Shown here one piece after another: positions 27,631 to 36,256 of a DNA stretch of 64,000 nucleotides. The DNA comes from Desulfobulbus alkaliphilus (GTDB lineage: Bacteria > Desulfobacterota > Desulfobulbia > Desulfobulbales > Desulfobulbaceae). How positions within the stretch are numbered: the stretch's first letter is position 1; each line of letters opens with the position of its first letter. The notes beneath the pieces were generated by a model. The model did not search any database and had not been told where the DNA came from. It saw only the letters and a list, made by a program, of their open reading frames with translations. A program made the position numbers and the translations under genes. The DNA lies in assembly GCF_016918545.1 (NCBI RefSeq), contig NZ_JAFFQC010000014.1, positions 43,121 through 107,120 of the forward strand. Direction: 5' to 3'.

Positions 27631-28667
27631 TACCAGTCTATCCCCAGCATAAGAGAATTAATGCCGGAGCCGATACCGAGAATCGCCGCCCGCTGCCCCG
27701 AAATCAAGGCTTCCTGTTCTATACCTATTGCCATGGTGATGGGAGCTGAGACCGAGCCGACATTGCCCATCATGGTAAGCGTCTGAAAATTTTTCCGCGG
27801 GTCAAGATCAAGGGTCTCAAACAGCAGCTGGGCATGGGCCTTGCCGACCTGATGGCAGAAAAACCGATCGATGGATGCAGAATCCCAGTCGAGTTCCTCC
27901 AAAAAGGCAGGCCAGCAGGCAGCTGCTGTTTCAATGCCTTTTTCCAGCAACTGTTCTGAGTCGGTGGCCATCAATGTCCCCTGCTCACTACTTTGGCCAC
28001 CCTGGCAGAGATCGTTATGCTGGGTATGAGCACGAAAAGCACCGCCCCGCAGGTAATGGCCGCTATCCCTGTATTCCCGGGTAGTCATGACCATGGCTAC
28101 CGCACCGGATCCTATGGTCAGCGAAGCAAACAAGGGTTTAATCGATTTGCGGGTCAGACTCTGGTCGGTATTGAGATGATGCAGGGTTGAGGTGATTAAA
28201 TCCTCAGCGGTTTCACCGGCAACCAGCAGCCCGGCCTGAAGCTGACCCAATTCCAGCATATTCGCCAACATGACCATGCCGTCGAGAAATCCGAGACAGG
28301 CGTTGGAAATGTCGAAAACCAGACAGGACGACGGCAAGCCCAGGTTGCGGTGCACAAAGGAAGCTGTAGCTGGTTCCATCATATCCCGGCTGACTGAAGT
28401 GAACAGCAGACAGGATATATCTTCCACCGCAATGCCCGCCCTGGTGATGGCGACAGCTCCGGCTGCTGCTGCAGCGGTACTGGGCAGAGTGCCCGGTTCC
28501 CATAGTCGTCGCGACTCAATCCCGGTCATGAGTTCAAGTCGACCCGCAGGCAGTTTTAAACGCTGGTAGAGAGGTTGCAGACGTTCCTCAATGGCAACTG
28601 AAGAGAGAAGAACCGGTGGCAGTTCATACCCGAAATCATGGAGACAGACATTGGTATAACGCATCAA
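27630..28667 (-). CDS. oleA: OleA, head-to-head acyl condensing thiolase-fold enzyme
   Basis: This 345-residue protein resembles FabH-type ketosynthases but is longer. The active cysteine is C124 (DISNACLGF), with H272 (CHQVGKAH), N302 (MMGNVGSV) and E98 in MMEPATASF, the extra glutamate typical of OleA that deprotonates the second acyl chain. OleA joins two acyl thioesters head to head with loss of CO2. The context oleABC confirms the call. Its start is 76 bp from element copy 6, which occupies the gap to the next gene upstream. Confidence 0.93.
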   Translation of the reverse strand: MMRYTNVCLHDFGYELPPVLLSSVAIEERLQPLYQRLKLPAGRLELMTGIESRRLWEPGTLPSTAAAAAGAVAITRAGIAVEDISCLLFTSVSRDMMEPATASFVHRNLGLPSSCLVFDISNACLGFLDGMVMLANMLELGQLQAGLLVAGETAEDLITSTLHHLNTDQSLTRKSIKPLFASLTIGSGAVAMVMTTREYRDSGHYLRGGAFRAHTQHNDLCQGGQSSEQGTLMATDSEQLLEKGIETAAACWPAFLEELDWDSASIDRFFCHQVGKAHAQLLFETLDLDPRKNFQTLTMMGNVGSVSAPITMAIGIEQEALISGQRAAILGIGSGINSLMLGIDW

Positions 28668-28742
28668 CGAAAAAACCTCTCGACTCGCTTATTGTGGACC
28701 TGCCTGCAGCGGCCGTGGCCTGGAGAGAAAAAAAGACAAGGT

Positions 28743-28860
28743 CCTGAATCCGTAACGGCTGGACGCTTGTTTTGGATATATCTTACTGTTATCATGCTGT
28801 AATTTCTGTTGAGCCCTTGATAACAACTATCATCAGCCGCCCTTCGGGGCATCCGTTCAG
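28743..28860 (+). repeat. CCTGAATCCGTGA element, copy 6, right half lost
   Basis: Left inverted repeat (CCTGAATCCGTAACGGCTGG), paired arm and UUCG hairpin are present up to TTCGGGGCATCCG; then the similarity stops. It lies directly upstream of oleA and may separate it from an older promoter. Confidence 0.88.
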
Positions 28861-29006
28861 AGACAAGATATTCTCTTCAGAGCCAAGGCACACGACCTCT
28901 TCACTGTTTCCGCGGACAGAGAGGTCCTGTTCCAGGGAGTGCTATTGACAACGCAACAAAAAATCAGGAAAAATGGAGCCGTTTCTGGATGGTCATTTGT
29001 TGGCTG

Positions 29007-29246
29007 TTATTGCTTCGGTACACTGAAACCGTTGGCCCAGGCAACCAATAGGGCCGCCAGAGCCAGATCATCCATAAGGCCGAAAACCGGTACCCAGAGT
29101 GGTATGAGGTCAAAAGGTGACAGCACATAGAGCAGACCGAGCCCCAATACGATTTTCACCGGCAACGGGGTTGACGGGGACATAAAAACAGCCCGGGTGT
29201 GCCGGATCATAGCCCAGATCCGGGTGAGCAATGGCAGCTTTACCAT
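29007..29246 (-). CDS. DUF1232 (YkvA-type) small membrane protein
   Basis: A 79-residue protein starting MVKLPLLTRIWAMIRH, with a hydrophobic pair of segments and the motif YVLSPFDLIPLWVPVFGLMDD, which is the hallmark of the DUF1232 family. Function is unknown. The ATG at 29246 falls inside the 5-bp target duplication of element copy 7 (ATCGT), so the element has been inserted exactly at the start codon and the upstream binding site is replaced by element sequence. A longer reading frame begins within the element but is not supported by the family. Confidence 0.75.
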   Translation of the reverse strand: MVKLPLLTRIWAMIRHTRAVFMSPSTPLPVKIVLGLGLLYVLSPFDLIPLWVPVFGLMDDLALAALLVAWANGFSVPKQ

Positions 29247-29249
29247 CGT

Positions 29250-29467
29250 GCTGAATTCGTGACGGCTCGACGCTTGTTTTGGATATATCTTGCTGTAACC
29301 ATACTGTAATTGTAGCGGAATCCTTGACAATACCTTTCACCAGCCGCCCTTCGAAGCATCCGTCCGCGCGCCATCTTCATTGCCCGGACCCGGCCAATGA
29401 AGTGTCCTTTAATCGAACGGTCACAGACAGTAAAGCTGACGCACGGGCGAGGGCTCACGGATCCAGG
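29250..29467 (+). repeat. CCTGAATCCGTGA element, copy 7, full length with target duplication
   Basis: Full 218-bp copy. The left end begins GCTGAATTCGTGACGG and the right ends CTCACGGATCCAGG. It is bounded by the direct repeat ATCGT at 29245-29249 and 29468-29472, direct evidence of insertion. The paired arms and the inner stem are kept; the hairpin reads GCCCTTCGAAGC. Confidence 0.93.
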
Positions 29468-29572
29468 ATCGTTTCAATTCCAGGTCATGCATTCTTGTCC
29501 CTCTACCCGGAGAACCTTGGTCAATATCGTCTGCTTATCCGGTTCGGCACGGACTGCGCTCTCCCGGAAGGG

Positions 29573-30373
29573 TCAGCCAACCGCCTTGCCGACGATGGCA
29601 GCATCGAAAAAATTGAGGCCCATGCCGGCATCCACAATCAGGCATGTTCCGTTCATTCCCGATGAACGGGGTGAGAGAAGAAAGGCGGCGACATTGGCGG
29701 CCTCCATGGTCTGGACCGCTCTTTTGCGCAAAGTAGCCTGTTCCGCAAAGAGATAACTTTCTATATATCCTGGTATCCCGGCGGATGCCGAAGTTTTCAG
29801 GAGGCCTGGGCAGACAGCATTGAATCGGATCTGGGAAAAATGAGAAAAACTTTTGGCAAGAAAGCATAGGGAGGACTCAAGCGCCGCTTTGACCGGAGCC
29901 ATATAGCCGTAATTTTCCGCTGCCATACGGGTTGAGGAGATGGAAATAGTCACCAGCGAGGCCTGGGGTGCCAGAAGATCCTTGAAATGATTGGCAATGG
30001 CAATAAAAGAAAAGCAGGAGATATCCATTGCCTGGAGGAAATCGCTTTTCGCTGTTTGATGAAAAGGACGCAATCCTTGAGAATAATTGGCAAAAGCAAT
30101 AGAGTGCACTATCCCGTCAATCGGTCCGGAAACCTGTTCGCCGATTTCTCGCCGTACCCGGATAATATTCTCTTCGTCTTCAACATCACAGATGAACACC
30201 GCACTGTTTGGAAAAAGCTGTCTGGCGGTCTCCGCCCGTTGCTCGCTCCTGACCACATGAACAACCTCAGCGCCCGCTTCCACCAGCACTCGACCAATGG
30301 CACAGGCCACTGATTTTTTATTGGCCAGGCCGAAAACAACGATTCTGCTCCCCGCCAATCCCAGGAAATCCAC
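29573..30373 (-). CDS. FabI-like enoyl-ACP reductase family protein
   Basis: This 266-residue short-chain dehydrogenase resembles Fab[16 protein letters not shown] near the N-terminus, SIAFA, and the catalytic pair Y155...K162 (seven apart, as in Fab[15 protein letters not shown]). It would reduce enoyl thioesters, or act in reverse as a dehydrogenase. The GTG start lies directly after the fabZ-like stop, with AAGGAGG well placed. Within this cluster a reductase that acts only in selected cycles would leave other double bonds in the chain, but this is inference. Confidence 0.82.
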   Translation of the reverse strand: MDFLGLAGSRIVVFGLANKKSVACAIGRVLVEAGAEVVHVVRSEQRAETARQLFPNSAVFICDVEDEENIIRVRREIGEQVSGPIDGIVHSIAFANYSQGLRPFHQTAKSDFLQAMDISCFSFIAIANHFKDLLAPQASLVTISISSTRMAAENYGYMAPVKAALESSLCFLAKSFSHFSQIRFNAVCPGLLKTSASAGIPGYIESYLFAEQATLRKRAVQTMEAANVAAFLLSPRSSGMNGTCLIVDAGMGLNFFDAAIVGKAVG

Positions 30374-30817
30374 TCATTCCTCCTTACGTGCACAGGCAAA
30401 TTCCACCTGCACCATGATTTTACCACCGACCCGTACCTGACCCTTCATCAGCCAGGCCGGCCCCATCCTCTCGATCAGGCGGGCGGTTACCTCGAGGACA
30501 TCACCGGGCCGAACTTCTCGCTTGAATTTGGCTCCCAGGATCCGGGTAAGAACCGGCACGCCTCCCCGGTCCTTGCCCTTATCTCTCTGCTGTTGTATCC
30601 GTTCGCCAATCAGCAGGGCTCCTGCCTGAAATACCGCCTCACAGAGGAGCACACCCGGCACGAGTGGATAATGGGGATAATGTCCCTGAAAAATATCCAG
30701 ATCCAGGGGCACATCTTTTTCCGCCCGAACCATTTCATCGTTGATTTCCAGCACCCGATCCAGCCAAAGGAATGGGGGACGATGCGGGATGCGGTCGAGA
30801 ATGAATTCCATGGACAT
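30374..30817 (-). CDS. FabZ-like 3-hydroxyacyl-ACP dehydratase
   Basis: A 147-residue hotdog-fold protein. The catalytic histidine is H46 in FQGHYPHYPLVPGV and the acidic residue is E60 in LLCEAVFQAG, matching the FabZ/FabA active site. It would dehydrate hydroxyacyl-ACP and possibly isomerise the product. GAGGAAGG precedes the ATG, 9 bp after the FabG-like stop. A FabA/FabZ choice from sequence alone is not safe. Confidence 0.85.
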   Translation of the reverse strand: MSMEFILDRIPHRPPFLWLDRVLEINDEMVRAEKDVPLDLDIFQGHYPHYPLVPGVLLCEAVFQAGALLIGERIQQQRDKGKDRGGVPVLTRILGAKFKREVRPGDVLEVTARLIERMGPAWLMKGQVRVGGKIMVQVEFACARKEE

Positions 30818-30826
30818 GGCCTTCCT

Positions 30827-31567
30827 CTATAACCCTCCGGTGATTTCGAGCACCGCGCCGTTGACATAGGCCGCACGGGAACTGACCAGAAAGAGGACAG
30901 CCTCCGCGACTTCGGTTGGAGTGCCGAACCGGCCTGCTGGTACCATTTTTTTGTATTCCTTGATCTGCGCTTCGGGCAGATCATCGAGAAAGTCAGTGGC
31001 GATAAAACCGGGGGACACGCAATTGACCGTGATTTTTCGTTTGGCGACTTCCTTGGAGAGTGACTTCATCAGGCCAATTTGCCCAGCTTTGGAAGCAGCA
31101 TAATTGCTCTGGCCGGGGAAACCAAGATGCGCCATGGGTGAGGTGATAAAGATAATGCGTCCGTATTTCTGCTTCATCATCAGTGGCACGGCAAGCTTCG
31201 CCGTGATATAACCGCCGGTGAGATTGACATCGACAACCCGCCGCCAATCATCCTCCTTCATCAGGGCCAGCACCGAATCACGACGGATGCCGGCATTGTT
31301 CACCAGAATGTCCAAGGTGTCGAATTCTTGCTCAATCCTGACAAAAAAGCCGGCCACTTCCTGATAATTGCTGACGTCGACCTGATGCAAACGTAATCGT
31401 TGTCCATATTGGGCCTGCTCCTGGGCAAAGACTTCGGCGGCCTGCCGGTTACCGCCATACAATCCGATGACGGTTGCTCCCTCCGCGAGCAGAGCTTCGC
31501 TCACCGCTTTGCCTATACCACGGGTTGCACCGGTGACCACAGCTTTTTTTCCTTCAAATTCAAGCAT
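30827..31567 (-). CDS. FabG-like 3-oxoacyl-ACP reductase
   Basis: A 246-residue classical short-chain dehydrogenase with TGATRGIGKAV (12-22), NNAGIRRD (90-97), catalytic S143, Y156 and K160, and the C-terminal VNGAVLEITGGL. It reduces the keto group after each condensation. It lies 30 bp behind the first CrtI-like gene with GAGGGAAT ahead of its ATG, and is followed closely by the FabZ- and FabI-like genes, so the reductive half of a fatty-acid cycle is encoded as one block. Confidence 0.9.
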   Translation of the reverse strand: MLEFEGKKAVVTGATRGIGKAVSEALLAEGATVIGLYGGNRQAAEVFAQEQAQYGQRLRLHQVDVSNYQEVAGFFVRIEQEFDTLDILVNNAGIRRDSVLALMKEDDWRRVVDVNLTGGYITAKLAVPLMMKQKYGRIIFITSPMAHLGFPGQSNYAASKAGQIGLMKSLSKEVAKRKITVNCVSPGFIATDFLDDLPEAQIKEYKKMVPAGRFGTPTEVAEAVLFLVSSRAAYVNGAVLEITGGL

Positions 31568-31597
31568 ATTCCCTCACTGGATTTGCAATTGACCTCA

Positions 31598-33013
31598 TCA
31601 GCCTCGTACATACCCATCGACATCATTGGCGACAATGACCCCATAATTGATGGCCCCCAGCCAACCGCTCATGATAATGCCCACCGAACCGACGTGGAAC
31701 AATCCGTGGATTTCCCGGTGCAAAGAGCGGGAAATATCAAGTCCTTCGAATTTAGTCCCGAACGAGGTTCCTTTGGTGTGCAGGGTGTAGCGTTGGAAGG
31801 TCCGGGGGGTGGCGGATTCGATTGTGTCCACCTTGCCACGGATACCGGGGACGTATCGTTCCAGATCATCGAAACAGCGTTCGATCATTGCCTCCTTGGC
31901 CTGCCGGTAGCTTTCGGAATCCAGCTCGGCCCAATCGTCATAATTGGCATTCATCGAGGCCACTATGGTATAATCCGGTACCGATTGGGGACGGGTTTTC
32001 GGATAGTAAACGGAAAAGGTCCGGCTTTTAGTATCCATCCGCCGCATTTCCTCGGAAGAAAACTCCTCGGCAGTGGAGGTGAAAAGCAGATCGCCGATAT
32101 CCGCGATGGTTTCGCCCCTGCGAATACCAAAATAAACCTGACAGCTTGAATTATTCACCTGAACATTCTTGAACCGATCAAGAAAATCGGCCGCAAACTG
32201 CTCCTGGCCCACCATCTCGTCAATGGTGTTGGTGATTCCGGCATTGGAAACAACCGCCTTGGCCGCGATCGTTTTGTTGCCAACCATAACCCCGCAGGCT
32301 TTGTTGTGCTCGATCAGGATGTGATCCACCCGGGCATTGGTGCAGATGGTCACACCGTTTTTCTGCATTTCCTCCGCCATCAGGCCAATGAGTTTATCAG
32401 TGCCGCCTTCAAACGTAAACACACCCCTGTTCATAAAATTGGAAAAAACGATACCATAGGTTATGGCTGGCTCATCCAGAGTCGAGCCATTGGCATAGGT
32501 GATGGGCTCCATGAGGAGACGATGGATATCGCTGCGCCCCGGGAAATAGCGGGTAAACAATTCTCTGGTGGACAAAGACTGGTCGTCGTAAAAATTCATG
32601 CCATCCACAGTGGCGAAGAATTCCGTGACGACAGCAGCCGGCACCGCAAAACGCTCCTGAAGGATACGAATAAAATCATCCTTGCTGAAGGTCGTGGTCA
32701 AGGAAAACTGGGGGTTGTCGAAAACAATGTTCTTCAGCTGGACGATTGAGTCGCGAATGGCCGGTCCCCAGTATTTTTTGCAGGTTTTGACCATGCCATA
32801 GGGAAAGCCATGCAGAGAAACATCGAAGATGTGCCCTCCCCGCTTGAACCAGGTGGCCAGGCCACCCAATTGAAAATGGTGTTCCAGCAGGAGAACCCTG
32901 TGTCCGGCACCTGCCAGCCTGTTGGCACAGGTCAAGCCGCCGAGTCCGGAACCTACCACGACCACATCGTATCGGGCTTCCAACCTGTCCAATGGTGTGT
33001 ATTGCATCGTCAT
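31598..33013 (-). CDS. CrtI/phytoene-desaturase-like FAD oxidoreductase (1)
   Basis: This 471-residue protein has an N-terminal dinucleotide-binding motif VVVGSGLGGLTCANRLAGAG followed by LLLEHHFQLGGLATWF, and the C-terminal FAD-binding signature GLFHVGSVGIIMSGWLGAIN. The overall layout is that of the phytoene desaturase / retinol saturase-type amine-oxidase superfamily. These enzymes desaturate, saturate or isomerise polyene chains. It sits inside a type II fatty-acid synthase cluster, where no carotenoid genes are found, so an acyl-chain substrate is more likely than phytoene. The chemistry is inferred, not shown. Confidence 0.85.
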   Translation of the reverse strand: MTMQYTPLDRLEARYDVVVVGSGLGGLTCANRLAGAGHRVLLLEHHFQLGGLATWFKRGGHIFDVSLHGFPYGMVKTCKKYWGPAIRDSIVQLKNIVFDNPQFSLTTTFSKDDFIRILQERFAVPAAVVTEFFATVDGMNFYDDQSLSTRELFTRYFPGRSDIHRLLMEPITYANGSTLDEPAITYGIVFSNFMNRGVFTFEGGTDKLIGLMAEEMQKNGVTICTNARVDHILIEHNKACGVMVGNKTIAAKAVVSNAGITNTIDEMVGQEQFAADFLDRFKNVQVNNSSCQVYFGIRRGETIADIGDLLFTSTAEEFSSEEMRRMDTKSRTFSVYYPKTRPQSVPDYTIVASMNANYDDWAELDSESYRQAKEAMIERCFDDLERYVPGIRGKVDTIESATPRTFQRYTLHTKGTSFGTKFEGLDISRSLHREIHGLFHVGSVGIIMSGWLGAINYGVIVANDVDGYVRG

Positions 33014-33164
33014 CTGTCTCGCTTGTTAGTGCCGATCCGGAAACGTTTTGACTGCATGCCAATGGGTACATTCACCAGCCTGCCTCAAAGTGAAGCTGGT
33101 TATCTCGTTTCTGGACAGACTCGCATGAAAGCCCTGTCAACTCGTACAGCGGACATTGCAGATA

Positions 33165-33185
33165 CCTGAATCCGTGCCGGCTGAA
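33165..33185 (+). repeat. Solo end of the CCTGAATCCGTGA element, copy 8
   Basis: Twenty-one bases that match the element's left end at nineteen positions (CCTGAATCCGTGCCGGCTGA...). Nothing else of the element follows. It lies in the 217-bp gap between the two CrtI-like genes and looks like the footprint of a lost copy. Confidence 0.6.
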
Positions 33186-33230
33186 GAACCGCATTCCTCC
33201 CTGGCAAAGCTGGGAGAGTGACGGTCAGAT

Positions 33231-34607
33231 TTACTGGAGCAGATGCCGGTTGACCACGGTAATACCGCTCAGCATGGCGCCGATAATACCCAAAAAACCC
33301 TGATCTGTCCCCGCTATGAACAGGTTTGGCCAGGGGGTGACCCCATCCTTGATTTTCACGGCACTGCCGTATATGGCCCCATGAGCCTTACGGGTGTACC
33401 GTTCAATGGTCAGCGGAGTAAAACTGTCCCGATAGACAACGGCGTGCTGATAGGGGCCAATGACCTCCTCACTTGCCCGGATCGAGGCCGTTGCCCACTG
33501 TTCTTTGCCGGACAGGTATTCACTGGTGGACAATGCCTTCCACAGCGAATAATTGGCGGCGTTAGTCACCCGGACCTGTCGCAACTCCGCGGGAATCTGA
33601 TCCTGAAAATTTTCCGGGAAACAGATCACCCCCCAACTGGTATCAATAAAGGTAGACGGACGCTGGTATCTGAGTTGTTTCCCGGTATGGTAAAAAATTA
33701 TAGTTTGTTGCCAGTCCCTGCCGCCAGCGTACGTTGAGGGGAGAAGGGCGATGGTTTCCATGAAACTCATTCGGCCGCAGTAGGGATCCTGGGGCAGATC
33801 CCAGCCGGAAAGACGAATCGTTTCAGGAATTCCGGCAGTGGACAGCACAGCCTCCGCAGTCAATTCTTCACCATCTGCGAGGCGTACGCCCTGGATACGG
33901 CCATGAGCAACGAGGATCTTTGCAACCGGACAACGGTAGCGTATTGCCCCACCGAAATGGAGATACTGATTGACGAGCAGTTCGAGGAATTCGCGCATGG
34001 TCCCGACAGGGCGAAAAAACCCCTCCTCGAAAACAGCTCGGAACATGATCGCAAACTGACCAAGATCCATGTCATGCTCCTCTGCATTGCCATAGATCAT
34101 CAACGGCAACAACAGCATGTCCTCCAACAGCGGCACGCCGAGCCTTTCAGCCAGAAACTGCCGTGCCGAACGCCAGGGACCGGGCTGGAAAGGATCGTAC
34201 TGCAGAATTTCCCGCCTCAAGAGCCGAAACCGATCGATTACGGCCGGGAACTCCCTGGCAATCTCCTCTTCCAGCAGGCGACAATCATTTGCAAATGCCA
34301 GCTTTCGCCCGGAAAAACGAATTTCCGAACCGATTTGTTCCCGAAGAACGAACTGTTTGCGGGAGAGATGCAATTGGCGGAAGAGCCGGTTCAGAGGGGC
34401 GCGTTTGTCGCCGGGAAGCGCACAGTTGGTCATGGCGTGCAATCCCGTCTCAAGCAGGTGTCCCTGACGGAAATAATATGAATTCAAGCCGCCGGGGAGG
34501 GAATGTTGTTCCAGGATAAGGGTTTTTCTGCCGAAGCGGGCGGCGCGAATACCCGCTGCTATTCCCGACAGACCGCCTCCGATGATGATGAGCTGATAAT
34601 CAGCCAT
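33231..34607 (-). CDS. CrtI/phytoene-desaturase-like FAD oxidoreductase (2)
   Basis: This 458-residue protein begins MADYQLIIIGGGLSGIAAGIRAA with the FAD-binding GxGxxG, followed by LILEQHSLPGGLNSYYF, and ends with PNLFIAGTDQGFLGIIGAML. It is only distantly similar to the first CrtI-like protein, so the pair is not a recent duplication. I use the ATG at 34607; the upstream TTG is unlikely. The gene lies between the ACP gene and the first CrtI-like gene. Two different desaturase/isomerase-type flavoenzymes in one acyl cluster is a striking arrangement. Confidence 0.85.
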   Translation of the reverse strand: MADYQLIIIGGGLSGIAAGIRAARFGRKTLILEQHSLPGGLNSYYFRQGHLLETGLHAMTNCALPGDKRAPLNRLFRQLHLSRKQFVLREQIGSEIRFSGRKLAFANDCRLLEEEIAREFPAVIDRFRLLRREILQYDPFQPGPWRSARQFLAERLGVPLLEDMLLLPLMIYGNAEEHDMDLGQFAIMFRAVFEEGFFRPVGTMREFLELLVNQYLHFGGAIRYRCPVAKILVAHGRIQGVRLADGEELTAEAVLSTAGIPETIRLSGWDLPQDPYCGRMSFMETIALLPSTYAGGRDWQQTIIFYHTGKQLRYQRPSTFIDTSWGVICFPENFQDQIPAELRQVRVTNAANYSLWKALSTSEYLSGKEQWATASIRASEEVIGPYQHAVVYRDSFTPLTIERYTRKAHGAIYGSAVKIKDGVTPWPNLFIAGTDQGFLGIIGAMLSGITVVNRHLLQ

Positions 34608-34674
34608 ACAGACATAAAAAAACCGGTTCAACCCGGTATCTTACCCAGAGCAACGCTGACAAGCGGCCCGGGAT

Positions 34675-34926
34675 TCATACATCTTTCAGTTTCGGCTCCA
34701 GATAATTCACACAACTGGTCAGGGTAGCGAGTTCCGGATATTCATCCTCAGGGATCTGCAATTTATATCGCTTGCGTAATTCCATGACAATATCAAGAAA
34801 ATCCATGGAGTCGAGATCCAGTTGATCGCGTAGAGGCGCATTGGCATCAAGTTGGTCAAATTCAGCTTCTTCGTCAATATCTGCTATGATTTCAAGGATT
34901 ACATCCTTGATTTCCTCACGGGTCAT
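34675..34926 (-). CDS. Acyl carrier protein
   Basis: An 83-residue acidic carrier protein. The phosphopantetheine attachment site is S40 in LDLDSMDFLDI, and the helical layout fits ACP. It lies 75 bp behind the ketosynthase and 67 bp ahead of the second CrtI-like gene, so it is likely dedicated to this pathway rather than being the housekeeping ACP. Confidence 0.93.
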   Translation of the reverse strand: MTREEIKDVILEIIADIDEEAEFDQLDANAPLRDQLDLDSMDFLDIVMELRKRYKLQIPEDEYPELATLTSCVNYLEPKLKDV

Positions 34927-35001
34927 ACCACTGTTCCTTTCAATATAAAAAAAACGGACTTGTTCAGTTCACGAAAAAGTGGAGAAATACCATACCTGCC
35001 G

Positions 35002-36252
35002 CTACTTCGCTACAAATCTCTCCACAATGACCACGGAATTTATGCCAAGCATACCAAACGAATTGTTGAGAATGGCATCAACCCTCTCCACCTGGCGAGG
35101 TACATTGACCACCAGTCCGGGAAGCGCACATTCCGGGTCAAGAGAATCCAGGTTAATGGTAGGGTGGACAAAATGGTCGTCAAAAGAAGGCAGGTTCCCG
35201 GCAAGCTCAAGGACACCGGCTGCGCCCATGGCATGTCCTATACTGGATTTGGTGTTATTGATCCAGGTATCTGGGCAATCGGCAAATAGTGCCCGAATAG
35301 CACTGCACTCCTCCTCATCCCCTTGCTTGGTGCCTGTGGCATGGGTGTTGAGAATGGAGATGTCAGCAGGTGCCAGGCCGGCTCTTTGCAATGCTTTGTC
35401 CATGCATTGCCGCTGTCTGGGACCATAAGGAAGAACAAAATCCCTGGCATCCGAATTCATGGCATATCCGGTAATCTCACCATGAATGTGGGCTCCCCTT
35501 GCCAGGGCGTCATCGAGTCGTTCAAGGGTAAAAACACACCCTCCCTCAGCAATGACAATGCCATTGCGGTCCCGATCAAAGGGACGACTGGCCTTAGTGG
35601 GATCGTCATGCTCGGCCAGGGCCCCCTGGGCACGGAAACTGGCGAAAATGCCAAAAGACCCGACACACTCGGATATCCCGCCGCACATGGCCAGGTCGAC
35701 CTCTCCGAGCCGCAGCATCTGCATCCCCTGAATCAGGGCGGCATTGCCGGCGGCACAGGCTGCCCCGATGGAGTAGTGCGGCCCGGTCAGCCCGAGATTC
35801 ATGGTGATCTCGCCAGCGGGATTGTTGAGGACTGTCCGTGGATTATGGTGATGGGTCCAGTAGTTGACGTCGTAATCGAACTTGCTGATGTTGTAGACTT
35901 CGTTCTCTGTTTCCACCGTACCGTGCTCGGTCAGGCCGATATAGACTCCGGTGGCCGCCTTGTCGTGCCGAGAGAAATCGATACCCGCATCGACAAGAGC
36001 TTCATTGGCACAATACACACCGATACAACCGGCGCGGGTCCCTCGTTTGTTCTCCCGTTTTTTCCGATACCTGGTTTCGGCAAAGGTACAAAGACCAGCC
36101 GGACAGGATCCCATGTAGCGAAGATCTATCGTGGAAACCCCGCTTTTCCCGGCAAGAAGATTGGCGCGAAACTCAGCCAGGTTGGCAGCACCCGGGGCGA
36201 CAAGTCCAACCCCGGTGATCACGATCCGTTGATTATCGGTAAGCGATTTCAT
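35002..36252 (-). CDS. FabF-like beta-ketoacyl-ACP synthase
   Basis: This 416-residue ketosynthase has the triad C166 (GAACAAGNAAL), H304 (NTHATGTKQGD) and H340 (KSSIGHAMGAAG), and the C-terminal NNSFGMLGINSVVIV. The usual FabF motif around the cysteine (TACATG) is changed to AACAAG. An insert RYRKKRENKRGTRAG follows residue 60. The ATG at 36252 lies just after the alaS stop. It is the condensing enzyme of the cluster; only one is present, without a chain-length-factor partner. It is probably co-transcribed with alaS. Confidence 0.9.
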   Translation of the reverse strand: MKSLTDNQRIVITGVGLVAPGAANLAEFRANLLAGKSGVSTIDLRYMGSCPAGLCTFAETRYRKKRENKRGTRAGCIGVYCANEALVDAGIDFSRHDKAATGVYIGLTEHGTVETENEVYNISKFDYDVNYWTHHHNPRTVLNNPAGEITMNLGLTGPHYSIGAACAAGNAALIQGMQMLRLGEVDLAMCGGISECVGSFGIFASFRAQGALAEHDDPTKASRPFDRDRNGIVIAEGGCVFTLERLDDALARGAHIHGEITGYAMNSDARDFVLPYGPRQRQCMDKALQRAGLAPADISILNTHATGTKQGDEEECSAIRALFADCPDTWINNTKSSIGHAMGAAGVLELAGNLPSFDDHFVHPTINLDSLDPECALPGLVVNVPRQVERVDAILNNSFGMLGINSVVIVERFVAK

Positions 36253-36256
36253 ACTT

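Noticed and set aside
29007..29330. 107-codon version of the DUF1232 protein starting inside element copy 7
   Set aside because: The extra 28 residues are encoded by the repeat; the family starts at MVKLPLLTRIW.
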